17,168 nucleotides of DNA from Phycisphaerae bacterium (GCA_026984555.1 JALSRY010000205.1:1-17168); one strand, 5' to 3'. Numbered from the stretch's first letter, positions 1 through 8,485 are shown. Program-made: numbers and translations. The notes: generated from the letters alone by a model not told the origin.

Positions 1-781
1 TCGCCCGCGACCAGACAACCTTGCCCTTGTAACGCAGGTACTCCTCGCCGCCCGGCGTCTTCACGGGGATGCGGGCTCCCTCGCGCTCATCACCCAACGC
101 GATGGCCACCACCGGCACCTTCATGTCCTTCCACAAGGCGGCCGCGGCCTCCACCGGAAAACTCTCGTGGTCCTCCCCGTCGGTGATCAGCAGCACGACC
201 TTGTGCGTGTCGAGCGAATCCTGAAAACACTCTTCCGCCTTGCGGATAGCGTCGCCGATCAGCGTCCCGCCACGCGGGCTGCTGTTCGTGGACACGTCGT
301 CCAGGGCCAGCCGGAAAAACCCGTAGTCGTGCGTGAGCGGACATTTGAGCGTCGCGGCGCCCGCGAACGTGATCAGCCCGATGCGGTCTCCGCCCAACGC
401 CGGCAGAAGATCGTCGCGGATCGAGAGCTTCGCCCGTTCGAGACGGTTGGGGGCAATGTCTCGCGCCAGCATCGAACGCGAAACATCCAGCAGAACCATC
501 ACGTCGATGCCCCGCCGCATCACCGTTTGTTCACGCTCACCCCAGCGCGGATGGATGATGGCCGCGGTCAGCAGCACCAGCGTCAACAAGATCAACGCAA
601 GACGCGAAAGCCCGCGTATCCAGCTCGTCGGACACGTGAGCCGGCCGAGCAATCCCGCATCCGCGAAGACCCGCAGCGATCGACGACGCTGCCAGATTCC
701 CCACACGCCCGCCACCCCCACCAGCAGAACCACCCACAACAGGTGCAGCCAACGCAGGTCGTCGAAAACAACGTTCCTCAC
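1..781 (-). CDS. BatB-like VWA-domain membrane protein, C-terminus outside window
   Basis: Probably an inner-membrane protein with a periplasmic or cytoplasmic von Willebrand A domain, as in Bat (Bacteroides aerotolerance) operons; the biochemical role of the family is unsettled. Two hydrophobic segments lie near the N-terminus (about residues 11-29 and 58-76). The VWA domain follows, with a complete MIDAS start (Asp99-Val-Ser101-Arg-Ser103, in the string LLDVSRSM) and a later TDGED motif at about residues 200-204. About 260 codons are present; BatB proteins are usually 320-350 residues, so roughly the last 60-90 are missing. The start is a GTG whose bases overlap the TGA of the upstream BatA-like gene (GTGA), leaving no alternative spacing. 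The two-segment N-terminus followed by VWA is the same layout as the upstream gene, so the pair probably arose by duplication. Confidence 0.85.
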   Translation of the reverse strand, partial: MRNVVFDDLRWLHLLWVVLLVGVAGVWGIWQRRRSLRVFADAGLLGRLTCPTSWIRGLSRLALILLTLVLLTAAIIHPRWGEREQTVMRRGIDVMVLLDVSRSMLARDIAPNRLERAKLSIRDDLLPALGGDRIGLITFAGAATLKCPLTHDYGFFRLALDDVSTNSSPRGGTLIGDAIRKAEECFQDSLDTHKVVLLITDGEDHESFPVEAAAALWKDMKVPVVAIALGDEREGARIPVKTPGGEEYLRYKGKVVWSRA

Positions 782-1848
782 GGCGTCTTCCTCAGCACGG
801 TGTGGTCGAGCAGCGTTTGCAACGCGAGGGCACCAAACGCCACCACCAGCCACCAGTGCGACAATTCACCCCAGCGCGTGTAACGCTTTTCCTCGACCTT
901 CGTGCGCTCGAGCTTGTCGATCTCCGCGTAGATGTGCGCCAGCGCCTCCGCGTTCGTCGCACGGAAAAACTTCCCGCCGCTTACCTCGGCGATACGCTTG
1001 AGATCCTTCTCCGGCACCGGCACCCGAAACCCCGGGCCAACCAGTTTCCCCGTCCCCGCCAGGATCGTGTATACCTTGATGCCCCACGTCGCGGCGAGAT
1101 CCCCCGCCTGCTCCGGCGTCACCATGCCGTAGTTGTTCTCGCCGTCCGTCAGCAGCACGACCACCCGGCTCGTGATCGTGAGTTGCTCGCCCGTGCCGAG
1201 CGTGCGCTTGAGATCCTTGAGCCGCTCGACGGCCAGCGCCAGCCCGTCGCCGATCGCCGTCCCGTCTTCGTCGCGATGCGTGACGATGTGTGTGTGGTCC
1301 AGTACGTCCAGCAGGGCCTTGTGGTCCAGCGTGAGCGGGCAGACCGCGTCCGCATAGCGGGCGAAGCGAATCATGCCGATCAGGTCGTTCGGTCGACCCC
1401 GCAGACCGAGCTCCTTGTCGCCCACGACGAACTTGCGGAACACCTCCTTGACCACGTCGAGTCGCGTGGCCTGCTCCCCAGGCGGCGACAGGTCCACATC
1501 ACGCATCGACCCGGACGTATCCACAACCATCTGGATCGCGATTCCCTCGGCGAAAACGTGCGTGGATTCATCCGGCCGCTGGGGCCGCGCCGCGGCCACG
1601 ATCAGGCACCCCAGCCCAATCGTGCGCAGCACCGGCAGCACGAGACGGAGCCGGCGCCGCATCCCGCCCCCCGCGCCACGCAACGTCGCCAGCCCCGAAA
1701 AGCGAACCACCGTTTGCCGCCGCGGCCGCATCCACACGACCCACAGCAGCGGCAGCAGGAGCAGTCCGAGCAACAACCAGACCCAAGGCTCGGGCCACTG
1801 GAGCCACGCCGGTGTCAGCGGAAGATGCCTGTGGATCACCGGGTTCAT
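778..1848 (-). CDS. BatA-like VWA-domain membrane protein
   Basis: A 356-residue VWA protein of the BatA type. Hydrophobic segments are at about residues 15-37 and 62-85, followed by the VWA domain with an intact MIDAS (Asp110-Thr-Ser112-Gly-Ser114) and a TDGENN motif that supplies the later metal-site Asp. A last hydrophobic segment near the C-terminus (HWWLVVAFGALALQTLL) is typical of BatA. An in-frame extension to 2007 exists, but the ATG at 1848 overlaps the stop of the preceding gene as ATGA and is followed at once by the conserved membrane region, so I chose it. The gene sits between the BatD-like lipoprotein and the BatB-like protein, matching the family's usual order. In known systems these proteins are thought to work with a MoxR ATPase in envelope stress or aerotolerance; that role is inferred here. 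Confidence 0.85.
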   Translation of the reverse strand: MNPVIHRHLPLTPAWLQWPEPWVWLLLGLLLLPLLWVVWMRPRRQTVVRFSGLATLRGAGGGMRRRLRLVLPVLRTIGLGCLIVAAARPQRPDESTHVFAEGIAIQMVVDTSGSMRDVDLSPPGEQATRLDVVKEVFRKFVVGDKELGLRGRPNDLIGMIRFARYADAVCPLTLDHKALLDVLDHTHIVTHRDEDGTAIGDGLALAVERLKDLKRTLGTGEQLTITSRVVVLLTDGENNYGMVTPEQAGDLAATWGIKVYTILAGTGKLVGPGFRVPVPEKDLKRIAEVSGGKFFRATNAEALAHIYAEIDKLERTKVEEKRYTRWGELSHWWLVVAFGALALQTLLDHTVLRKTP

Positions 1849-2903
1849 GCCGCGTCCTCCGCCGATACGGAGACCCGGCTCGCGGTCTCGCGACACGATT
1901 GTTCCGCGGCGCTGGCCGTCGAATCGACGAACGCCCGTGCCGTTCGCACCGCTGCTCGCGCGTCCTCGACGCGGGGGGCGTAGGCGGCGTACTTCACCAG
2001 GTCGCACGCCGTGAGAAAATCACGCAGCCGGCCCGCGTCGAAAGGCACCGCATGACGCCTCTGCGCCAGCGTCCGCAGGAATTCTTCCGTCGTCATCTCC
2101 GGCGCCGCCAGGCCGAACTGTCGCTCGATGTAGCTACGCACGATTTCGCTCAGCCCGTAATAAAACGGTCGAAACGCACCACGCTCCAGCAGGTCCCCCG
2201 CTTCCAGCTCCGCCAACGCTCGCAGCGCCCACACCACCGGCGGAATCGGTGGGGCGGGACGCTGACGCCGGCCACGCGACCAACGCACGAACCACCACCC
2301 CAACGCCGCCAGCCCAACCACCACCAGCGCCAGTGTCGCCCAGAACAACGGCCCCGGCGGCGGCGCCCGAGGAACCAGCGGGGGCGCGATGTCACGCGGC
2401 TGCAAGACACTGTCCTGCGAGCTCAACGCCGAACGTACCTCCAGCGCCACCGCCGGCGTCGATAGATCGTGGTCCAGCGTCGCCTCCGAGCCGGACTGCG
2501 ACGACCGGCGCCCATAACGAACCGTCAGCGCCGGTATCTCGATCCGACCGGAGCTCAGCGAGCGGAGCGTGAACGACTCCTCCCAGTCACTGCCGCCCGC
2601 CGTGCCCGGGTACGGCCCCCCGACCCGCGGGTCTTCCACCAGCCACGCTCCCAGCGAAGACACGTCCGGCATCTTCGCGGTCAAACCCTCCGGCAGGTGC
2701 AGCCGAAGCGTTACCGCGAACGGATCACCAACCCATCCCTGCTTCGGCGACACCTCGATCACGAGCCGGATCGGCCCCCGTTCTACCTTCTGTACAATGG
2801 TCGTCGGGGCCGGTGGCTCCGCGCGCCGACAACCGCCGAATGCGGCTGTCACCAGCACGGCCGCCCAACCCGGCCAACCAGGCCCGCGGCGCTCCCCCCT
2901 CAT
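1845..2903 (-). CDS. BatD-like lipoprotein with DUF4381-like C-terminal region
   Basis: A 352-residue protein. The N-terminus has a short hydrophobic stretch ending in a lipobox-like AFGGC with Cys25, so it is probably a lipoprotein facing the periplasm. Residues about 40-160 form a beta-rich region with the string VSPKQGWVGDPFAVTLRL, which resembles the repeated beta-sandwich domains of BatD. A single transmembrane helix is at about 186-208. The cytoplasmic tail (about 225-330, containing FYYGLSEIVRSYIERQFG and an MTTEEFL motif) resembles DUF4381. The start ATG overlaps the stop of the DUF58 gene (ATGA). It is shorter than most BatD proteins and fuses features usually carried on two proteins (BatD and DUF4381), which is common in compact Bat operons. 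Function is inferred from family and context only. Confidence 0.7.
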   Translation of the reverse strand: MRGERRGPGWPGWAAVLVTAAFGGCRRAEPPAPTTIVQKVERGPIRLVIEVSPKQGWVGDPFAVTLRLHLPEGLTAKMPDVSSLGAWLVEDPRVGGPYPGTAGGSDWEESFTLRSLSSGRIEIPALTVRYGRRSSQSGSEATLDHDLSTPAVALEVRSALSSQDSVLQPRDIAPPLVPRAPPPGPLFWATLALVVVGLAALGWWFVRWSRGRRQRPAPPIPPVVWALRALAELEAGDLLERGAFRPFYYGLSEIVRSYIERQFGLAAPEMTTEEFLRTLAQRRHAVPFDAGRLRDFLTACDLVKYAAYAPRVEDARAAVRTARAFVDSTASAAEQSCRETASRVSVSAEDAA

Positions 2904-3775
2904 CGCCGCCGCCCCCGCTGGTGAAAGAACCGTCGCAGCGGCTCCACGAACGATTGCCCGGTCTCTACTTCCACGACGTCGATCCCCAGCCGGCGAAATC
3001 CCGCCAGCAACGCGGCTTCACGCGCTCGCGCAAGCGCCGCAAACCGCTGCCGTAACGCCCGCGACGACGTGTCGACCAGGAGTTGTTCTCCCGTCTCGGC
3101 GTCGTAAAACTCGACGTAGCGGACCGCCGGCAGTTCCCGTTCGCGGCGGTCGCGCACGAGCACCGGGATGACATCGTGCCGCCGGCGAAGCGATTTCAGC
3201 GCCCGCGAAAAATCGGGCGTTTGGAAATCGCTGATGATGAACACCACCGCCCGGCGGTTGAGGACTCGGTCTACGTATTCCAACGCGCCGCCCACGTCCG
3301 TCCCCCGGCCGGCGGGCCGGTGGTACAGCAACTCGCGGATCACACGCAGGACGTGACGCGTTCCCTTGTCCGCGCGCACGAACCGCTCGACCCGATCCGA
3401 AAACAGTACCAGCCCCACCTTGTCGTTATTACGCACCGCCGAAAACGCCAGCGTCGCACCCAGCTCGGCCACCAGCTCGCTCTTGAGCTGGTCACGAGTA
3501 CCGAACTCCTGCGACGCGCTCACATCCACCACCAGCACGACGGTCAGCTCACGCTCTTCGCGGAACCGCTTGACGAACGGCCGCCCGTGGCGGGCCGTCA
3601 CGTTCCAGTCGATCGTGCGCACATCGTCGCCGGGCAGGTACTCCCGCACCTCCTCGAACTCGATTCCCATCCCCTTGAATGCGGAATGGTACTGACCTGC
3701 CAGCAGATCGTTGACCATCGCCGATGTGACGATCTGGATCCGCCGCACTTTCTTGAGGATTTCCGCTGGTACCAT
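2900..3775 (-). CDS. DUF58 domain protein
   Basis: A soluble 291-residue DUF58 protein, first gene of the Bat-type operon. The family signature REYLPGDDVRTIDW lies at residues 44-57, after FKGMGIEFEEV. A VWA-like fold follows, with Asp84-Val-Ser86-Ala-Ser88 (VVDVSAS), which keeps the DxSxS metal-binding pattern. A later IISDFQ segment corresponds to the second acidic position. Most DUF58 genes lie directly after a MoxR-family AAA+ ATPase; here the gene opens the operon and no moxR is found within the 1.1 kb upstream. I chose the ATG at 3775 because the family begins right there (VPAEILKKVRRIQ); a GTG five codons upstream (3790) is also possible, and neither has a strong ribosome binding site. 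The molecular role of DUF58 is not known. Confidence 0.88.
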   Translation of the reverse strand: MVPAEILKKVRRIQIVTSAMVNDLLAGQYHSAFKGMGIEFEEVREYLPGDDVRTIDWNVTARHGRPFVKRFREERELTVVLVVDVSASQEFGTRDQLKSELVAELGATLAFSAVRNNDKVGLVLFSDRVERFVRADKGTRHVLRVIRELLYHRPAGRGTDVGGALEYVDRVLNRRAVVFIISDFQTPDFSRALKSLRRRHDVIPVLVRDRRERELPAVRYVEFYDAETGEQLLVDTSSRALRQRFAALARAREAALLAGFRRLGIDVVEVETGQSFVEPLRRFFHQRGRRR

Positions 3776-3870
3776 CGCGCACTGTCTCACCGCGGACGCG
3801 ACACAGCCGCCGCGCCGCCATCACCCCGTTGTGGCCGCGGGCCGCGCTCCACGACGCGACCCGCATGCGC

Positions 3871-3900
3871 ATTGTATGGAGGAAACTCCCCGAGAGCCAA
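3871..3900 (-). promoter_or_regulatory. Candidate sigma70 promoter of the DUF58-Bat operon
   Basis: On the minus strand a TACAAT -10 box (3871-3876) is preceded, with an 18-base spacer, by TTGGCT (3895-3900). The -10 matches five of six consensus positions; the -35 is weak (TTG only). The predicted start of transcription is about 90 bases ahead of the DUF58 ATG. The same TACAAT -10 occurs in front of the MCE gene. Confidence 0.4.
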
Positions 3901-4178
3901 AAGCCGACCCGCCACCAACCCAAAAGCCGGCTTGCCGTACACGCGGCCACGGGCCGCCCGGCGCGATCACCTCGTCAAGTGCTCAGCGGACGCGCCGTAG
4001 CAACGCCGCGGCCGACCGCGCGCCGCCCGTCCGGCCGCTCGTGAGCCGTCGCTCCTGGTTCGATCCCCGGAGGAGTGGGGGGACGCAACGCATCTGTTGG
4101 TTATCGGCCGCTGCTGCGCACCCCGCATCTCGATTTCCCTGAAGCACCCTCGTCGCCTGGTCGATAACACCGCTGGCG

Positions 4179-4215
4179 CGACACGTGCGCCCGCACGTCG
4201 CGGGGCCACGTGTCG
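4179..4215. repeat. Inverted repeat upstream of globin gene
   Basis: CGACACGTG (4179-4187) and CACGTGTCG (4207-4215) are perfect 9-base arms separated by 19 bases. The spacer begins with a smaller GTGC/GCAC repeat. A second, smaller inverted repeat follows (CGTCGC 4262-4267, GCGACG 4273-4278). Both lie within 155 bases of the globin ATG, so either may be an operator or a leader hairpin. No known regulator motif was recognised. Confidence 0.45.
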
Positions 4216-4331
4216 AATCCAACCTGCGTGTCGGCGTTTGGAACACCTTGGGAAATGCCTGCGTCGCAACAGGCGACGTCGCCGCGCGTGTCGGAATGCC
4301 GCTCGCGATGCTCACACGAAGGGATCCGGCG

Positions 4332-4757
4332 ATGAACCAACAGTCGATCGAGCGAATCGAACAGTCTTTCAAACTGCTCGCCCCGCGAGCCGAAGAATTG
4401 GCCGACCGTTTCTACGCCACGTTGTTTGCCGCCCACCCCGAAGTGCGCGGCTTGTTCCCTCAGGATATGCACGACCAGAAACGCAAGATCGTGGCCGCGC
4501 TTACCCTCGTGGTCAAGAACATCCGTGACCCCCAGGCCCTGCGCGAACCCCTGCTGACGCTCGGCGAGCGTCACGCCGGCTACGGTTGCACCGAGGCGCA
4601 GTATCCCGCGGTCCGCGACGCACTTCTGGAGGTCATGGGGGCGATGGCCGGCGATGCCTGGAGCGAGCAACTGCGCGCCGACTGGACCAGCGCGATCGAT
4701 TTCGTTTCGCAGATCATGATCGAAGGTCAACGCCGGGCCGCCGTCGCCAACGCCTGA
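4332..4757 (+). CDS. Single-domain bacterial globin
   Basis: A 141-residue haem globin of the Vitreoscilla-haemoglobin / flavohaemoglobin-N-terminal type, without a reductase domain. Alignment by eye to Vitreoscilla haemoglobin gives the expected haem-pocket residues: Tyr28 (B10), Phe42 (CD1), Gln49 (E7) and the proximal His81 (F8, in GERHAGYG). The motif LFAAHPEVRGLF also matches the family. The Tyr-B10/Gln-E7 pair is typical of globins that bind O2 tightly and can dioxygenate nitric oxide, so oxygen sensing or handling, or NO detoxification, is plausible; the electron donor is not in this window. The ATG at 4332 is preceded by GAAGGGAT (4318-4325), a reasonable ribosome binding site. A longer in-frame start at 4185 gives an N-terminus unlike any globin and was not used. 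It is monocistronic and convergent with dnaE2. Confidence 0.9.
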   Translation: MNQQSIERIEQSFKLLAPRAEELADRFYATLFAAHPEVRGLFPQDMHDQKRKIVAALTLVVKNIRDPQALREPLLTLGERHAGYGCTEAQYPAVRDALLEVMGAMAGDAWSEQLRADWTSAIDFVSQIMIEGQRRAAVANA

Positions 4758-4780
4758 CCGGCCCAGGCGACCGCCGCCGA

Positions 4781-4848
4781 CCTGCCTTCTTCGGGTAGGC
4801 CGGGGGGCCGGCCGTGGCCGAAGCGGACACCCGCCGGCCGGCTGTCCG
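4781..4848. terminator. Candidate hairpins between convergent globin and dnaE2
   Basis: Two hairpins lie in the 126 bases between the convergent stop codons. One has CCTGCC (4781-4786) pairing with GGTAGG (4794-4799). The other has CGGACA (4824-4829) pairing with TGTCCG (4843-4848), with a GC-rich inner palindrome. Neither is followed by a T tract on either strand, so a role as bidirectional terminator is suggested only by position. Confidence 0.3.
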
Positions 4849-4883
4849 GGGATGTCGCGTCGGCCTGTTGTGATGCCGGCCCA

Positions 4884-7800
4884 TCAGTGAAAATCGCGTG
4901 AGGAAAGGCGCAAGCGCGACAGATGGCGGCCCAGGTTCGCCAAACGCTCCGCCAACACATGGACGACCTCGCCTTGCCGTTCGAGCCGCCCCTCCACCAC
5001 CAGCCCTACGCTCGCGTGCGCGATGAAACGGTAACGCTGCCAGACGGCGGGACGGATCACCAGGTTTACCAGCCCCGTTTCATCCTCGAGCGTGACGAAC
5101 GTGATTCCGCCTGCCGTCCCCGGTCGCTGGCGCAGCGTCACCAGGCCGGCGACGGCGACCGCTTGTCCGGGACGCAGACGCCGCAGACACGCCGCCGGCA
5201 CGATTCGCAGCCTTCGGCGTCCGATGGTGCGGGAGTTCAGCTCGGCGCGCAACAGCCCGATCGGATGTGCCCGTAGTGAGAACCCGAGCGCGTCGTAGTC
5301 CTCGGCCATCGCCTCGCTGGTCGGTGCCCGTGGCAGGGTGACGGCGGGCTCGGCGGCTTCGAGCGTGGCAAAAAGCGACTGGCGGTTGTCCTCCGCCGCC
5401 AGAATCTGCCAGAGTGCTTCACGACGGGAAAGCCCCAGGGATCCGAACGCGTCCGCCGCCGCCAGGCGCAACAGTGTTTCACGTGAAACATCGTTGCGCA
5501 ACGCGAGCTGTTGAATCGACCGGATGGCCCCCGCACGCCTCGCCGCGACGATGCCGCGTACCTTTTCGTCACTCAGCCCGCGCACCAGGCGCATACCCAG
5601 CCGCAACGCCGGCGGTCGTCTCTGCACCGCCTCCAGGGTGCAGTCGTAGTCACTGTGGTTGACATCGACGGGCCGCACCGCGACCCCGTGCGCAATCGCG
5701 TCGCGCACCAGTTGCCCGGGGCTGTAGAAGCCGAGCGGTTGGGCATTGAGCATCGCGGCACAGAATGCCGCCGGGTGGTAGTGTTTCAACCACGCCGACG
5801 CATAGACCAGCAGCGCGAACGACGCCGCGTGACTCTCGGGAAAACCATATTCCGCGAACCCGGCGATCTGCTTGTAGATTTGCTCGGCGAAGTCAACACT
5901 GTAACCGCGTTGCAACATGCCTTGCACGAGTTTACGCTGAAACTGTTGCATTTTGCCACTACGCCGCCACGCCGCCATCGCCCGGCGAAGCTGGTCGGCC
6001 TCGCCCGGCGTGAAACCCGCCGCCACCACCGCCAATCGCATCACCTGTTCCTGGAACAGCGGCACGCCCAGCGTCTTGGCCAGCACCTCCCGTACCGCTT
6101 CGCTGGGGTACGTCACCGGCTCGCGACCGTTGCGGCGGCGCAGATAGGGGTGGACCATCCCCCCCTGGATCGGCCCCGGCCGGACGATCGCCACCTCGAT
6201 CACCAGATCGTAGAAACACCGCGGTCGCAGACGCGGCAACATGCTCATCTGCGCCCGCGACTCGATCTGAAACACGCCCACGGTATCCGCGCGGCAGATC
6301 ATGTCATAGACGGCGGGGTCTTCGGGGGGAATGTCGGTGAGCGAACGGGGAACGCGGCCAGGCAGCGACGAAGCGCCCGACGAGGGGCGTTCTTCCTTTG
6401 GCAAGCCGCTCAACAGCGCAAGACACTTGCTGATCGCCGTCAGCATGCCCAGCGCCAGGCAGTCCACCTTGAGGATCCCGAGCGCGTCGATGTCGTCTTT
6501 GTCCCATTCGATGAAGGTACGACCGGGCATGGCGGCGTTTTCGAGCGGGACGATCTCGCAGAGTGGCGATTCGGTGATGACGAAGCCGCCGACGTGCTGC
6601 GAAAGATGACGCGGGAACCCGATGATCTGCTCCACCAGACGCACGAGCATCCGCACGGTACGGTCGTGCGGGTCGAGACCGACGTGGCGGATGACCGCCT
6701 CGGGGAGCGGCTCGCGGTCGGACCACTCACGCGACTTGGCCAGCGCATCCACACAGTCGAGCGAAAGGCCTAACGCCTTGCCGACATCACGGATCGCCGA
6801 TCGGGGACGATAGGTGATGACTTCGGCGGTGATGGCCGCACGCTCGCGACCGTACTTGCGGTAGATGTACTGGAACACTTCTTCGCGGCGTTCGTGCTCG
6901 AAATCGACGTCGATATCGGGGGGCTCATTGCGTTCGCGGCTGATGAAACGTTCGAAGAGCAGATCGATTCGCCGGGGATCGACGGCGGTGATGCCGAGGC
7001 AATAGCAGACCGCGGAATTCGCTGCCGATCCCCGACCCTGGCAGAGGATGCCACGACTGCGGGCGAAACGCACCAGGTCGTAGACGGTGAGGAAATAGTG
7101 CTCGTAGCCGAGTTCCGCAATCAACTTCAACTCGGTTTCGAGCCGCTGGCGTAATGCCGGCGGCAGGGCGGCGGGGGCGTCCGCGGGGTCCACGCCGCTG
7201 CACCGAGCCGCTCCGGCCCAAGTGAGGCGACGCAAGGTTTCGATCGGCGTCATCCCTGCCGGGCAGACCTCGTGCGGATATTCGTAACGAAGCTCGTCGA
7301 GTCGAAACGTGCAACGCTCGGCGATCTCGACGGTGCGGGCGACGGCGGCCTCATGGCCGCGGGTACGCCGGGCGAGTTCGGGGAGCGGGCGCAGGTGGCG
7401 TTGGGCGTTGGGGTGGAGGCGCGTACCGGCCTCGGCAAGGGTGCAACGCAGCCGAATGCACGTGAGCACGTCCTGGAGGTAACGCCGTTGGGGATCGTGG
7501 TAATGGACGTTGCCGGTGGTCACCAGCGGCACGCCGGCGCGGGCCGCGAGTCGGCTCTGACGTCGAAGATGCGTTTCGTCGGGGAGCTGGTGATCGAGCT
7601 CGACGGCGAGATAAAGCCGGTCGGCGAACATGTCCTTGTATCGCCAAAGCGTCTGGACGGTGGGGGAGGGATGCGAGAGGGACTCGGGGCCAAGGGATGC
7701 GGGCAACGCGATGGCGATCAGGCCCTCGGCCAGGTCGGCGATGTCGTCGAGGCGGATTTCGCAACAACCCTTCGATGCACGCAGCTTTCCGCGTGTCAGC

Positions 7801-8198
7801 AGACGCGCCAGATGCCCGTAGGCGCCGCGGTCGGAAGCGAGCAACACGAGCGGGGGGGCGTCGATGGGGACGATCTCCGCACCAATCAACAGGTGCAGCC
7901 CGCATTCCTCCGCGGCCTGGTGGGCACGCACCACGCCGGCGAGCGAGTGGCGGTCCGTCAGGGCGAGGGCTTCGTATCCCAGTTCGGCGGCCCGATGGAC
8001 AAGCTCCTCGGGATGCGAGGCGCCGCGGAGAAACGAAAAGTTGCTCAGGCAGTGAAGCTCGGCATAGCGCAGTGGGTTCTCAGAACGTGGCCGACCCCGA
8101 GAGGACGCGGCGCTGGCGGCGGGCGCTGCGGATCGGCCGGCGGCGGGGACACGCCCCGGGGCGGAGTCGTTGGCTGCGGAGCATCGAGGCGCACACAT
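4884..8198 (-). CDS. dnaE2: Error-prone DNA polymerase DnaE2 (ImuC)
   Basis: The catalytic alpha subunit of a C-family DNA polymerase, used for SOS mutagenesis and lesion bypass. From the chosen ATG it has 1104 residues, normal for the family. An N-terminal PHP domain starts at about residue 45 (YAELHCLSNFSFLRGASHPE). The polymerase core has the metal-binding PDIDVDF, with Asp428, Asp430 and Asp432, and a third likely catalytic Asp579 in ILKVDCLALGML. The fingers region carries AGFAEYGFPESHAASFALL, followed by helix-hairpin-helix and C-terminal OB-fold regions. The last residues, SRDFH, are the usual ending of ImuC/DnaE2 and separate it from replicative DnaE1. An in-frame TTG at 8285 is rejected because it lies inside the promoter (8264-8292). 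The first 44 residues are rich in Ala, Pro and Arg and unlike the family. The usual partners imuA and imuB are not adjacent. Confidence 0.95.
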   Translation of the reverse strand: MCAPRCSAANDSAPGRVPAAGRSAAPAASAASSRGRPRSENPLRYAELHCLSNFSFLRGASHPEELVHRAAELGYEALALTDRHSLAGVVRAHQAAEECGLHLLIGAEIVPIDAPPLVLLASDRGAYGHLARLLTRGKLRASKGCCEIRLDDIADLAEGLIAIALPASLGPESLSHPSPTVQTLWRYKDMFADRLYLAVELDHQLPDETHLRRQSRLAARAGVPLVTTGNVHYHDPQRRYLQDVLTCIRLRCTLAEAGTRLHPNAQRHLRPLPELARRTRGHEAAVARTVEIAERCTFRLDELRYEYPHEVCPAGMTPIETLRRLTWAGAARCSGVDPADAPAALPPALRQRLETELKLIAELGYEHYFLTVYDLVRFARSRGILCQGRGSAANSAVCYCLGITAVDPRRIDLLFERFISRERNEPPDIDVDFEHERREEVFQYIYRKYGRERAAITAEVITYRPRSAIRDVGKALGLSLDCVDALAKSREWSDREPLPEAVIRHVGLDPHDRTVRMLVRLVEQIIGFPRHLSQHVGGFVITESPLCEIVPLENAAMPGRTFIEWDKDDIDALGILKVDCLALGMLTAISKCLALLSGLPKEERPSSGASSLPGRVPRSLTDIPPEDPAVYDMICRADTVGVFQIESRAQMSMLPRLRPRCFYDLVIEVAIVRPGPIQGGMVHPYLRRRNGREPVTYPSEAVREVLAKTLGVPLFQEQVMRLAVVAAGFTPGEADQLRRAMAAWRRSGKMQQFQRKLVQGMLQRGYSVDFAEQIYKQIAGFAEYGFPESHAASFALLVYASAWLKHYHPAAFCAAMLNAQPLGFYSPGQLVRDAIAHGVAVRPVDVNHSDYDCTLEAVQRRPPALRLGMRLVRGLSDEKVRGIVAARRAGAIRSIQQLALRNDVSRETLLRLAAADAFGSLGLSRREALWQILAAEDNRQSLFATLEAAEPAVTLPRAPTSEAMAEDYDALGFSLRAHPIGLLRAELNSRTIGRRRLRIVPAACLRRLRPGQAVAVAGLVTLRQRPGTAGGITFVTLEDETGLVNLVIRPAVWQRYRFIAHASVGLVVEGRLERQGEVVHVLAERLANLGRHLSRLRLSSRDFH

Positions 8199-8263
8199 GG
8201 TGGTTCTGGCAATTCGCCCATCCGCTGATCGGATGCCGGAAGCTGTTCGTTTCGCCGCGGAAA

Positions 8264-8292
8264 AGTGTAACCTAACAAACACCAAATATCAA
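8264..8292 (-). promoter_or_regulatory. Candidate sigma70 promoter of dnaE2
   Basis: On the minus strand, TTGATA (8287-8292, five of six consensus) and TACACT (8264-8269, four of six) are separated by exactly 17 bases. Transcription would start near 8257, giving a leader of about 58 bases before the ATG at 8198. A full LexA palindrome (CGAAC-N4-GTTCG or CTG-N10-CAG) was not found; a half-site-like CGAAC lies just downstream of the -10. Confidence 0.55.
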
Positions 8293-8485
8293 GGTGCGGG
8301 GATCGCGGCCGGGGGGTATGCCGCGGCGTCTGGTGGGGGCGGGTCGGTGCGTGTCCTCGGGTTGTGCGGTTTCGTGGATACCGACGTGTCGGATTTCGCT
8401 CGTTCCAGGTCGGGAAACGGTCCGTGCGGCAGGACGGCTCCAAGGGGGGCGGCAACCAGGGGGGGAGGACGCAGCGTGGGCGCAG

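Larger units (their letters stand above)
3776..4331. other. Intergenic region between divergent Bat operon and globin gene
   Basis: These 556 bases hold no supported protein gene. Short overlapping reading frames on both strands have no recognisable domains or good ribosome binding sites. Apart from the operon promoter (3871-3900) and inverted repeats near the globin gene (4179-4215 and 4262-4278), I see nothing definite. A MoxR-type ATPase gene, expected ahead of a DUF58 gene, is not here. I could not find a convincing promoter for the globin. Confidence 0.6.

Noticed and set aside
167..1983. Long plus-strand reading frames in the first 2 kb
   Set aside because: They are antisense to the BatA- and BatB-like VWA genes, whose MIDAS motifs and overlapping start/stop codons show that the minus strand is coding.
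4050..4082. tRNA-like T-arm (GGTTCGATCCC) before the globin gene
   Set aside because: The T stem has a mismatch and no matching acceptor, D or anticodon arms lie upstream at the right distance.
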